Shown: positions 54,103 through 64,000, numbered from the stretch's first letter. The stretch: 64,000 nt of DNA from Penicillus capitatus (GCA_965649825.1 OZ287694.1:992001-1056000); one strand, 5' to 3'. The notes: a model not told the origin generated them from the letters alone. Made by a program: numbers and translations.

Positions 54103-56463
54103 ATGGATACCGATTCCCACGGTGAACGTAAGCGTTCACCGAAGCCTCCGAGTCAGCTGGCCAATCGCCCGCGACGCAATCCCATCGAGACACCACCGCC
54201 GCTGCATCTGCGACGCCTTCACGGCTTGACAGCGGATGCCTGTGCTGCCATATAGGCCGGAGCTCGATGCAAAATCATCGAAGATAGAAGAGCTAAGGAG
54301 TTGAGACATGAGACAGAAGGGCTTTTGAAGAGGTCAATCCGCTCCGGCATCGAGCCAGGATCCAGTCTTCTTTGAGATCACTCCGGGCAACAGTCCCTTC
54401 CCTCGACGGGGCCTGTGCCTTCTACCCCTCAAATCCCTGCTGCAATTCCCGAGAATCCTCCAGTCGTGCTGAGCACGAATTACAAGCGCCGTAGGTGTAG
54501 AAAGGCTCATTGTCCATGCTAAGTGGGTAACGGTTGCAGAATCTACATCCTGTTTGGTGGCTGATGAGTATGGACATGTCCTCTGGTTCGTGTCTCCGCC
54601 CGGAAACCTGGGAAATGACGGAGTCAGTGCTGCCTGTAAACAGTACGGAAGAGTTTCCAGAGTCATCTCTCCTGAAGTCTCGCTCGCCAAAGCTCTCGTT
54701 ATGTTCGAATCCACAAAGTTTGGAGCAGTGTTGTCCGATCTGTCACATCTCATGTACCATTTCTAGAGAGGCCCACAAGTGCTACCAAGGACTCCTGGAG
54801 AATCCAGACTACGCATCCGAACGCCTGGCTTACATGCTGGTTCCTTCTGTGCGGCACATGAGGGAAGGGCGCTATTCCGCCTTGTTGTGGATGGATGGAT
54901 CGCGCACCTACTCGACCATCCCTCACGTGACCAAATACTTTGACAGTGCTGGCCACTGTGCTCCTGAACACAGCATCGAAGTCGAGGACTCTATAAGAGA
55001 AGGCGCCCCGATCTGATTACCGACGCTCATTCTTCAAAGACTGATCTGTCTCCGGAATTGTTGTTCGAAGCTCCGAAGATCGAGAAGATGAAGTTGTGTC
55101 TGCGAGTCCCTCAGCCTTCTCTCGGGAATCTCGATCCTCGCCATTCTCGGAGAAAGAGAACGAGGAAGGATGCGTTCGCATCGAGATCGGATCTTCCTCC
55201 CCATGAAGAAGAGACAACCCAGGAACGCCTGTGGCGCCGAGACCTCTGTCCTTGTCTGCTACGGACGCGTGCGATGCATCAACGGAAGATACTGCTGGTG
55301 ACACTGCAGACGGGCAAGATCATAGAAAATCCAAAGAATCCATAACTCCGGACTCCCATACAAGTCATGCGGCGTCTGAGGACAGAAACACGAACACGAC
55401 AACCCAAAGTACAGCGAACTTGTCGTGTACCCACGGTGGAAATTGCTTCCTCATTATAGAAGAGGATTCCGTTAGTGAAGAATCTCTGCCGAAGCCAGAA
55501 GACAACCCCCACCCTAGACAAACATCAAGTCCTATAGAAGACATTCCTACTATGTCTTCAACAGAGTTGCCAACTGAAGCGGAGCAACATCAACCAGAAG
55601 ATGTAGAAGATCTCAGTCCAAGCCTCAGCGACGACGTTCCTGCCGAGTCTTCGACAGTCGCGCCAGCTGAAGTGAAGCATCAGCAAGCTGAAAATAAAGA
55701 AGTGCTGCTTCAAGCCCTCGCAAAGGCGTCGCTCGTGAGCCTTTAGCGGTTGCGCCAAATGGTGTAGATCAACAGCAAACTGCAGAAGACTACAACAAAT
55801 CAAGTTCAGTCGAGGAGTTTAGACACGAGTCATTAGAAGCTCTGCAAATGGATGCGGCGAAGGAACAGTCTGTGCATGAAGAGGCATGCATCATCAGGCT
55901 AAAGGGAAGACGCTCCTACTGAGTCTTCAACAACTATGCCAGCAGATCTGGAGCAGAACAAACTAGTAGAAGCAACAACAAATTAAGTCCCAGAGAAGAC
56001 CCTACACAGGTGTCTGTTGAAGCCCTGCCAGATGTTGCGGAACAGCATCAGTGTGTAGACGAAGATGTATGGCGAAGTCACAGAGAAGGCGTTGCTGTTG
56101 ATCCTTGGACTGCCATGACGATAGATGCAGTTGAAGAGCAAGCTGGACGTGAAGATGTCTGGCAAGGTCATGGAGAAGGCGTTTCTACCGGACGTTTAGC
56201 GACTATGATGATGGGTGCGGAAGAGTGGCAAGCTGTAGATGAAGAAGCAGCCAATTCAACACTCAGAGAAGTCCATCATGCTGAGACTTTGACGCACATC
56301 CGCCCATCCTGATTCCACTGATGATGACTTACCAGACTACGATGATCCAAACAAAGTTGAGTTTGGCACAGCGGACTGTGGGCGAATGGGTGTTCGGTCT
56401 GTTAGGACCGAGGGGCGTCACGAGAGGCATGGGCGCTTCGAGGCCGTTAGTGGAGACGAATAG
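54103..56463 (+). CDS. FPA/Spen-like RRM protein with acidic repeat tail
   Basis: Candidate start MDTDSHGERKRSPKPPSQ at 54103. An exon entered at an acceptor near 54540 gives an RRM-like fold: VADEYGHVLWFVSPPGNLGN, CKQYGRVSRVISPE, AKALVMFESTK, then across a 49-nt intron (54717-54765) EAHKCYQGLLENPDY. FPA/Spen RRMs share the xLWVxxxPG... and YGxVxx patterns. The tail (55230-56463) is acidic and repetitive (ELPTEAEQHQPEDVEDL, ESSTVAPAEVKHQQ, EDVWRSHREGV) and ends DSTDDDLPDYDDP...EAVSGDE at TAG 56461-56463. Several introns are needed and frames change at about 55016, 55746 and 56312, so the exon chain is incomplete or damaged. There is no SPOC here; the SPOC-bearing relatives lie 3' of it. Role by family: RNA processing, such as 3'-end choice. 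Confidence 0.55.
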
Positions 56464-56619
56464 GACGGGTATTTCTACAGGACGATCAGCACATCGTTGT
56501 ATAGTTAAACGTCCTGTCATTCTACAGTGACGTACGTCTCTTGATCTAACAGGTCAGACATGACGTGACATCTACCGCCCTATAAATGGGCGCATGGGGC
56601 GCATGAGATGTTTAATGAT

Positions 56620-56830
56620 TCTGTTTCGTGGTGCTGCCGCGTGGGCGCGCTGCGCGCCCGCCTCCGCTCTCGGGCCGCACTCGCGCCATCCGTCTTCCGC
56701 TGCGGCGCCTCGGCGCGATTGGCCGACGTCTGGTTTCGGAGCGTTTTACGCTCTTCATTTTGACTGCGGCAAGCGCAGTGCGAGAGCCGGTCCGTGACAG
56801 ATTAGCTGGAGACCTCAAACCTGGTCGACT
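56620..56830. other. GC-rich island
   Basis: This stretch is far richer in G+C than its surroundings (for example GCGTGGGCGCGCTGCGCGCC at 56640) and Arg/Pro-rich in several frames. It lies just upstream of the next FPA-like copy and may be a promoter or an inserted fragment of different origin. No gene assigned. Confidence 0.4.
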
Positions 56831-57139
56831 CCGAGGTTGACCGAGGAGGACGCGATTCCCGTCGAGCAGAGAAAAGGTTTTCTGTGGCTGTGGCGAGGTC
56901 CTACGTGGACGCCACCTTCGGCTGGTGCATGAGTTCAACCGTCAGGCGGTCCGACGATGCAAGTCTTTGCTGTCGCGCGAGGCGAACTTTTGCCACGGAC
57001 GTGAACCAGACAGTGGTTCTTCTGTCGAAAAGCAGACGTTGCACGAGAGAGACACGGCTTGAGCGGGTTAACCCAGAACTCCATGTGGTACTGGAAAATC
57101 TGCGAGCTTTCGAACACGTGATGATTGACGGATCTGGGC

Positions 57140-59218
57140 AGACCGAAGCGGACGCCAATCGCCTCTCGTGCACGAAGAAATCGAGCCAGATCCCGTCGAT
57201 GGATCTGTGAACAGATCTCCTGCCTGCCAACTCGAATCTCCTGTCGAAGAGGAGACATTTCCGATGCATGAAGACAACCAGACCATGCTTGGCAAGAGGC
57301 CTGTACATGAGTCTGTGATGATCTGCCTTCGATGCAGATCATCGCAGACCTTGTACATAGCTATATCCAACGAGCCATAGCTATACCCATGTGCATGAGT
57401 CTGTTGATGGTCTGCTGTTTGATGCAGATCATCACAGACCTGCACATGGAGGCTCTGAACAAGCCAGAGAATGACGTCCCTATCCGACTCACCTTCCTCG
57501 TCTCAAGCCCTGGAACAATTGCATCCATAAATCCGTCAGGTCCTTCAAGTTCCAGAGAAACTGCACCGATGGACCCAATGGCTAGTCGGAAACACGAATC
57601 CTCTCCCCTCAAGCTGGACAGGCCACCAATCGAATCATGTCGGAGAGGATGAGGGTGATCTTAAATGCAATATTATTATTGCCTTCTCCGTGTTCCAAGA
57701 TGATGGACTGGGAGATCCAGAAGCTTCATTCGACAGCAATCTCGCCTTCTGGATGGTTGCAGAGACGCCCGAGACCTCGAGGATTGGCTACCGGTTGATA
57801 AACCTGCTGGAATGACACCGCCAAGCATTCCGCAGCAACCCCCAGACGATGCATAGACCGGCAGAATTTTCCTCCATGAGAACGAAGTCTCCGATGCCAC
57901 TGCAGAATGTCCTGTTGCATTACCTCCTCGACTCGCGATCGAGTCGAGAGTTCCCATGGCAACGTGTCCAGAATGGCTGAAAATCCAGCCATCGAAGAAA
58001 TGGACCATTACTTGCTCCATGTTGCTCCCGCTGCTCCCAATCACCCCTTCTGCGAACTACAGAGAGATCCCAGAGAACAGCAGTCCATTAAGCCTCACCG
58101 ATAATTCTGTGACAGAATCGTCTGAAGCCATCCAGACCGAAGCGGAATGACAATCGCCTCTCTTGTACATGAAGAAATCGAGCCAGACCCCATCGACGGA
58201 TCTGAGAACATATCACCGACTTGCCAGCTCGCATCTCCTGTCGAAGAGGATACGCCTACGTCGCATGAAGACAACCAGACCATGCTTGGCAAGAGGCCTG
58301 TACATGAGTCTGTCGATGGTCTGCCGTTGATGCAGATCATCGCAGACCTTGTACATAGCTATATCCAACGAGCCATAGCTATACCCATGTGCATGAGTCT
58401 GTCGATGGTCTGCCGTTGATGCAGATCATCACAGACCTTGTACATGGAGACAACCCAACAAGCCAGAGAATGACGTCCCTACCCAGTCGTCTTCATCATC
58501 TGACACCCCTGGAACAATTGCATTCATGAATCCGTCAGGTCCTTCAGGTTCTGGAGAAAATGCACCGATGGACCCAATGGCTCCTCGAAAACACGAATCC
58601 TCTCCCCTCAAGCTGGACAGGCCATCAACTGAATCATGTCGAAGACGATGACGGCGATCTCATGCACAGTCTCATTGCCTTCGCCATGTTCCAAGATGAT
58701 GGACAAATAGTTTCAGAAGATTTCGTTCGGCAGCAATCTCTTCTTCTGGATTGCTACAGAAGCGCTCGAGACCTCAAGGATCGACTGCCGCTTGACAAAC
58801 CTGCTGGAATGAGGCCGCCAAGGTCCCTCAGCAACCCCCAGACAATGCATGGACGGGCAAGATTTTCCTCCATGACGACCAAATCGTCAATGCCACTGCA
58901 GAATGTCCAGTTGCATTACCTCCTCGACTCACGATCGAGTCCAGAATTCCCATGACATTCGTGTCCATAATGGCCGAAAAACCAGACATCGAGGAGATGG
59001 AGCATTACTTCTTTTTTATCACTTCCGCTGCGCCCAATCGCCCACTCAGCGAACTACTGAGTGATCTTAGAGTCACACAAACCGCTGGTGTTGTGCAACT
59101 CGAGGAGCTCAACATTACTCTGTATTTCGTTCCTGCTTCGGAATCGAGGTTTAGACAGTTGAGTGACATAGGGGATCCAAAGAACGCCCTCGCCTGTTTC
59201 TTAACTGTGACATCATGA
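57140..59218 (+). pseudogene. FPA-like linker and tandem SPOC units (copy D; first SPOC broken)
   Basis: Order: gamma linker (57140-57470), a diverged SPOC leader and first SPOC (57840-58085), a short PESSEA remnant, a second gamma linker (58130-58450), then a second, intact SPOC (58839-59218; PPDNAWTGKIFLHDDQ ... TAGVVQL, TLYFVPAS) ending TGA. In the first SPOC the invariant Trp codon is TAG (57854-57856) and the domain is cut off after DHYLLHVAPAAP. Palindromic repeat cores start at 57317, 57406, 58315 and 58404. The upstream start is unknown. Confidence 0.6.
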
Positions 59219-59530
59219 TATGAGATGTTGCTGCTGTGTGTTAAACATATTGTCTTTGCTGTGACAGCTGTGTATAAGAATCATCCATTGTCAATCGATT
59301 TTAAACTCGGCACGTTTGTTAAGCGCCTATGTTGAGCGACAGCGTTGCGGCGAGAGTTATCGCTAAAATCTTACAACAAGGAGAACAACGCAAGAGTGTA
59401 GGTGGTGCACAAAGCAGTGAACTCTGGTTCAGGTAATGGAACTCTCGATGCGTGTATTGTCCTCTGGATCTAGAAGCCTTCTTTGATCGCCACTGCGTCT
59501 GCGATTGTGATTACGATCACACATTTTTCT
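59219..59530 (+). repeat. 3' flank module of the SPOC genes (copy 2)
   Basis: Copy of 46329-46640. The two diverge abruptly at about 59540, where copy 1 continues into the SMC1 fragment and copy 2 into unrelated sequence. Confidence 0.8.
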
Positions 59531-60039
59531 GCGTCGTCCAACCAGATCTCCGTCGCAGATGGGCAAAGAGGTCTCTCGCTTGTCATCGTGCGTCCCTTGA
59601 CCAAACAACGTCAACACCGACCTCCATGGCCAATGGACCATCTCTGGTTGCCGAGATGTTATGCAAAAGTACTGAGGTCCGCAAGACCTATGCATCGTTG
59701 CGAGACATGTCATTCCTAGGGTTTGACTTCGTATTTCCAGTAAAGATCCCGCAGGTATTGAGCGTTCCGCGGAGAGTCGCGCGAAACTGTTATGATCTAG
59801 AGAAGAAAAGAGACAACGTGCCTTGAATCCAATCTGCATTGTCAGGTCTTCCTGCTTAATTGTCTGTTTCTTGAGGGAGCGATATGCGAACTCCCTTGTC
59901 TCAATGTTGCCTTGTTCTGTGTAAAATGCGTTGCTAGAGAGAGCGTAGCTCTCTTTGGTCTGCATCCTGTACTGTCTCTTTAAAGAGTCTGTTCCCTATG
60001 CGTGTGGTGGCTTTCAGATTCAAAGCTTTAACATTCGAC
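59531..60039. other. no convincing gene
   Basis: A minus-strand frame of 178 codons (59965-59429) overlaps a plus-strand frame (59452-59826). Neither shows a domain, and both span the duplicated flank module, which argues against coding. Confidence 0.35.
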
Positions 60040-60640
60040 TGTTTCGACAATGTCCTTGCAGACAGCAAAGTTCTGTCAGCACTGAAGATAAGGCGTTCGC
60101 TGCATATCATTGAGTTCACAGTCCTTTCCTCTTTGAGCGATGTGGAAATGGATCAAACGATGCGGAGGGCAGTGGTCGGGCTTAGTCACATGTTCTTGGT
60201 GACAAAACCATTGACAAACGCGTCTATATTCTTTAGCTGAGAGGGGAAGCCAAGTCGAAGGACTGGAGCTGTTGACCGTGCGTCGCGTGGCCATTGCCTC
60301 GGTCATAAAGGAGATCTTCGAGGCGCCCTCGAAGATGTCCCATCTCTACGCCCAGGACGAAACTGATGGCATCCATGATATTCGATTTGCTAGAGCCGTT
60401 GGGGGGCCTACGATCGCAGCGAACGAGCGGAAGGGTCCGATGCTCACGGCGCCGCCATAAAACTCGAAGTTGTGCCGTTCGAGCAGATGGATGCGACCAC
60501 CTCGCTGTGTCATGACGGACGGCTTTCGCCAAAGGCTGCGACAGAGAGAACGGCGACGTCAGTGACGACATGAGCTTATTGTGGACGTCCGTCGCATCAT
60601 TGTCGTGGACATTAGAGACGGTGAATGCAACGCCAGAGAG
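60040..60640. pseudogene. collapsed copy of the METTL13 3' flank - TPMT - SMC1 5' interval
   Basis: In order: about 60065-60222 matches 34840-34995; 60236-60282 matches 35548-35595 inside the TPMT-like gene; 60276-60634 matches 40240-40596, the SMC1 start including Walker A codons; then the sequence continues as 42557 onward. All pieces keep the source order and orientation. The TPMT/SMC1 junction lies in the 7-bp word CCGTGCG present in both parents. On the minus strand SMC1-like text remains (SNIMDAISFVLGVEMGHLRG) but Walker A is altered (PPNGSSKSN instead of GPNGSGKSN). Confidence 0.85.
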
Positions 60641-61145
60641 CCTTCTGAGATCTCGAGGGGCGCTTTTCCTTGGCTCTCGTTCGTCGCTGACTCATCCTGC
60701 CCAGGGGTCACCTCACTATCCGGGTATTTGACAGCGAACTCGAACCATTCGATGCTTTCTCCGAACGCTTGTTCTTTCTTTCTTTCTCGCGACGTATCCG
60801 GTCGAGACGCAGCCGCTGCCACATCTTCATGTGCGATTCCCATCTGAGCCTCTGTCAGATGCTCACGCTGTTCTAGGCGGCCTTAGCCGAAGACGTGCCG
60901 CACAGTTCAGCCTGGCACCCTATGGTGCAACAACGCGCGGTCAGAGACGCCTTAGAAAAAGCGCTTGGCCGCGCGGCTGTCGAGGAAAATGGCCGAGGTA
61001 CCCTCAGATCCCTGCCGCGCCCTTCGACGGTCCTCCAGTCGTGCGGAGCACGGACTTTGAGAAAGGTAAGAATACGATGGCTCATGGTGAATGATTAATG
61101 GTAATATTTGCAGGATCTACGTTCAGCTTGGTAGCTGATCAGTGT
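60636..61145 (+). repeat. repeat module preceding the FPA-like linker (copy 2)
   Basis: Copy of 42557-43080 with a few percent divergence, ending in the same acceptor-like CAGGATCTACGTTCAG. It is joined directly to the SMC1 fragment, so HCF244 (40.8-42.3 kb in the parent) is absent from this copy. Confidence 0.8.
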
Positions 61146-61149
61146 GGAA

Positions 61150-61492
61150 TGCTACCTGCCCTGGTTCTGCAGCTGAGTCATTCGAAGCCATTCCGGCCGA
61201 AGTTGAAAATGCCCCTCAACTGCGCCAGCTCCACCAGTTAAGCACCATCAATGGTCCTGCACCAGAATCGTCTGAAGTTACGCCAGCCGAAGCCCAACCT
61301 TTTGCTCCGGAGTCCTTTAGAAGGTTTGTCACTCCAATGCCCCAATACCGACGAAGCCATATACTGACCTTTAGGTGCCCTGATTCTACACCAGAATCGT
61401 CCGAAGCCATGCCAACCGAAGCCACTATGGTCACTCCAGAGCATCACAAGACTCCATCGAGCCCCATCGATGATCCCCTGGCGCCAGAATGA
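61150..61492 (+). pseudogene. Pro/Ser/Glu repeat linker of an FPA-like gene (fragment, copy C)
   Basis: One frame gives AESFEAIPAEV, PESSEVTPAEA, APESFRRFVTPMPQYRRSHI and PESSEAMPTEATMVTPEHH, ending SPIDDPLAPE at TGA 61490-61492. It is a shorter counterpart of 43085-43612, lacking some internal repeats. The intact single frame suggests the longer copy was disrupted by unequal repeat exchange. Confidence 0.5.
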
Positions 61493-61504
61493 TTGACGGA
61501 GCTA

Positions 61505-61870
61505 GGCAGACCGAAGCGGATGCCAATCACCTCATGTGCACGAAGAAATCGAGCCAGATCCCATCGATGGATCTGTGAAGAGATCACCTGCCTGCCAGCT
61601 CGCATCTCCTATCGAAGACCCGACACCTACGACGCACGAAGACCATCAGAGCATCTTTGGCAAGAGGCCTGTACATGAGTCTGTCGATGATCTGCCGTTT
61701 GATGCAGATCATCGCAGACCTTGTACATAGCTACACCCGTGTGCATGAGTCTGTCGATGATCTGCCTTTGATGCAGATCATCGCAGACCTGCACATGGAG
61801 GCTGCTCAACGAGATATAGCTACGCCAATGTGCATGAGTCTTCCGAAGCTCTGCCAGTCGAAGCAGTGCA
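61505..61870 (+). repeat. gamma linker module with palindromic repeats (copy C, upstream half)
   Basis: Copy of 43630-43990; palindromic cores start at 61686 (one extra base in the loop) and 61756. Confidence 0.8.
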
Positions 61871-61969
61871 ACGAGGTCCTGCACTTGAAGACAACTCGAC
61901 TGTTTTCATGCATCAATGCAGCATTGGATCGAACATGGCGAGCAATGGAGCAGGACTGAGTGTCTACTA

Positions 61970-63204
61970 AAGAGCAAACGTTGTGTTCGAGAACTCCACA
62001 GTCTTATCCAACCGTGCAGGCAACCTCGGTGGATGCATTTACAGTCATGGCTCCACATTCAGTACAAGAAAGGTCACTTTTCGGAATAACTCCGCGGGTG
62101 AACAAGGGCGAGCGTTGTTTGGAGACCAGATGAGTGTCTTGACAATCGCAGAATCGATCATTAACGGCAATAGATCCAGATACGGAGCTGGCATCTTTGG
62201 CCGTGTGAACAGCAGTGTGACGATCCGTCTCAGCGAAATGCAACACAATCTGGCGACTGAAGCTGGAGGTGGAGTCCATTCGGAGAATTCGGTCGTGAAC
62301 GTCAGTCAGAGCAGCTTCTCGAGAAACAAAGCATCCATTGGTGGTTCGTTGTCGCTCGCACATTCAAATCTGCAAGTGGACAACGCCAGCTTTTTGCACG
62401 ACGAGGCCACACAATCTGGAGGGTCGATGGCCTTGATGCAGAACAGTTCAGCAGCGGTGATCGATGTGTTCGTCAAGAGCTGTACGGCGAGGACGGGAGG
62501 CGGAATAACACTTTCTGGATCGAATATGACATCATCTGAACTGTGGATCTCCGCGTGCCGCGCTGAAGTTAAAGGCGGCGGCGTCTTCGCAAACTGATCA
62601 TCGATTCCTGTCATCCAGCTCTTCGTTCAGCGACAATGACGCTGGAGAACATGGCGGCGGCATCGCCTTCGAATCGGACGTGCCGCAGAATCTGGCACTC
62701 CAGCTGAACGAATGTGCATTCAATTACAACAGAGCTGATCTAGGAGGTGTGTTTAACCATTTGCGATCATCCATTCTGAATACCCACGTGTGCAGGTGCT
62801 GTCCATGTCTCTACTGGATGCGGACCGAGAAGCTGTTCCCGGACCAATGCTTCGTGCACATTCGTCGCCGTAACTGGCTGCGGTCTCTTGGGAAACAGCG
62901 CCGACGTTGCAGGTGGCGCCATCTTTGTGCAAGATGCCAATATCTTGCGCCATTCATGTGGCAGCAAGAAGACAAGCGTCCCACCAGAGCTGCACTCGAA
63001 CAAGACCCTCCAGAAACTCGACACCTTCTGTCCAAATCGCGAAACATGTTCCGATTGGGAATCAAACAATGCCCATCTCTACGGTCCGATTCTTGCGTCC
63101 TACGCCCAGTCCACTCGGGCATTCATCAAGAACCCAGAGAATCCAAACGAAGAGGCACGCTTCAAAGATCATCGAGTCGTTGTTCGCAATCACAGAAGTG
63201 GAGA
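61970..63204 (+). pseudogene. beta-helix (Pmp-like repeat) protein, copy C, nonsense and 2-bp deletion
   Basis: Close copy of 44100-45334 (FENSTVLSNRAGNLGGCIY, GAGIFGRVNSSVTIRLSEM, GGGVHSENSVVNVSQSSF). The base deleted in copy A is present here, but the frame ends at TGA 62595-62597 (GGGVFAN*), and two bases are missing near 62605 relative to copy A. The tail frame (CSDWESNNAHLYGPILAS, NPNEEARFKDH) runs into the gamma linker at about 63205, the same chimeric junction as copy A. Confidence 0.7.
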
Positions 63205-64000
63205 TCACCTGCCTGCCAACTCGCATCTCCTGTCGAAGAGGAGAAATTTCCGACGCACGAAGACAACCAGACCATGCTTGGCAATAGGCCTGTACATGAG
63301 TCTGTCGATGGTCTGCCGTTGATGCAGATCATCGCAGACCTTGTACATAGCTACACCCGTGTGCATGAGTCTGCTGATGATCTGCCTTTGATGCAGATCG
63401 ACGCAGACCTGCACGTAGCTATATCCAACGAGCCATAGCTACCCATGTGCATGAGTCTGTCGATGGTCTGCCGTTGATGCAGATCATCACAGACCTGCAC
63501 ATGGAGGCTTTCAACAAGCCAGAGAATGACGTCCCTATCGGATTCATATTCCTCATCTCAAGCCCCTGGAATAACTGCATCCATGAATCCGTCAGGTCCT
63601 TCAGGTTCTGGAGAAAATGCATCGATCGACCAAATGGCTCGTCGGAAACACGAATCCTCTCCCCTCAAGCTGGACAGGCCACCAATCGAATCATGTCGGA
63701 GACGATGACGGCGATCTCATGCACAGTCTCATTGCCTTCGCCATGTTCCAAGATGATGGACAAATAGTTTCAGAAGATTTCGTTCGGCAGCAATCTCTTC
63801 TTCTGGATTGCTACAGAAGCGCTCGAGACCTCAAGGATCGACTGCCGCTTGACAAACCTGCTGGAATGAGGCCGCCAAGATCCCTCAGCAACCCCCAGAC
63901 AATGCATGGACGGGCAAGATTTTCCTCCATGACGACCAAATCGTCAATGCCACTGCAGAATGTCCTGTGGCATCACCTCCTCGACTCATGATCGAATCAA
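63205..64000 (+). CDS. FPA/Spen-like C-terminal part, SPOC cut by window end (copy C)
   Basis: Copy of 45335-46050. Gamma linker with palindromic cores at 63307, 63376 (right arm degenerate) and 63462, then MARRKHESSPLKLDRPP, the LMHSLIAFAMFQDDGQIV stretch, and the start of SPOC at 63883 (PPDNAWTGKIFLHDDQIV). The window ends inside the domain. Confidence 0.55.

Larger units (their letters stand above)
43808..63488. repeat. dispersed 27-bp palindromic core within 69-bp (23-codon) repeats, at least 13 copies
   Basis: The core is GATGATCTGC, a 7-nt loop (CTTTGAT), then GCAGATCATC: a perfect 10-bp inverted repeat. Starts: 43808, 43877, 45428, 45517, 57317, 57406, 58315, 58404, 61686, 61756, 63307, 63376, 63462. 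Many copies read GATGGTCTGC in the left arm, which still pairs as G-U in RNA. The flanking unit CATGAGTCTGTC precedes each. Tandem spacing is 69-70 bp where uninterrupted and 86-89 bp where an ATCCAACGAGCCATAGCTAT insert follows. Confidence 0.9.

Noticed and set aside
53536-54120. A second HCF244 gene on the minus strand
   Set aside because: Only the promoter-proximal part and transit-peptide codons are present; the Rossmann domain is missing and the frame runs into beta-helix sequence.
59429-59965. 178-codon minus-strand frame
   Set aside because: It crosses the duplicated 3' flank of the SPOC genes, has no recognisable domain, and is not preserved in the other copy at 46.3-46.6 kb.
43808-63488. 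CRISPR array
   Set aside because: The regularly repeated units are in-frame protein repeats in an intron-containing nuclear region; there are no unique spacers of constant length and no cas genes.

Overview
The window is nuclear DNA of a photosynthetic eukaryote, most likely a unicellular alga. Genes are split by spliceosomal introns (GT-AG, plus one GC-AG), nearly all 46-66 nt long. I could splice eight of them by hand so that exon sums are exact multiples of three. The standard code is used, with TAA, TAG and TGA all serving as stops. Several products carry plastid-type presequences: HCF244/Ycf39, plastid release factor 1, a BicA-like SulP transporter, and probably O-acetylserine(thiol)lyase. 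HCF244 is nuclear here, whereas in red-lineage plastids its homologue ycf39 is usually plastid-encoded. I cannot name the lineage.

1-9.6 kb: the 3' end of an unknown gene, a poorly resolved minus-strand gene, TRAP-beta/SSR2, a convergent mTERF gene, FIS1, a 2.3 kb GATC-rich gene-poor stretch, and an unidentified helical multi-exon protein. 9.6-12.3 kb: a BicA-like bicarbonate transporter with a transit-like presequence. 12.3-15.4 kb: gene-poor. 15.4-26.3 kb, all minus strand: a KH-domain protein, plastid RF1, an RS-RRM-RS-coiled-coil splicing-factor-like protein, and a large trithorax/ATX-type histone methyltransferase with PWWP, PHD, extended PHD, SET and three SAND-like modules. 26.4-36.1 kb, all plus strand: cysteine synthase, dihydroxyacetone kinase, an SLC5 symporter, METTL13, and a TPMT/HOL-type thiol or halide methyltransferase. 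36.2-42.3 kb, minus strand: SMC1 and HCF244.

42.4-64 kb is a very different, recombining region. It consists of direct repeats built from (i) genes resembling FPA/Spen (RRM, acidic Pro-Ser-Glu repeats, C-terminal SPOC domain), (ii) secreted right-handed beta-helix proteins resembling chlamydial Pmp repeats, and (iii) pieces of the upstream housekeeping genes. Three beta-helix copies (A 44.1-45.3, B 49.6-53.8, C 62.0-63.2 kb) each carry different lesions. In A and C the beta-helix sequence is spliced into the FPA-like gene. A 69-bp repeat with a 10-bp inverted repeat recurs at least 13 times in the FPA-like linker. Segment 60.04-60.64 kb is a collapsed copy of the METTL13-TPMT-SMC1-HCF244 interval, in the original order with internal deletions. 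A 335-bp copy of the 5' end of HCF244 supplies, in antisense, the C-terminal codons of beta-helix copy B.
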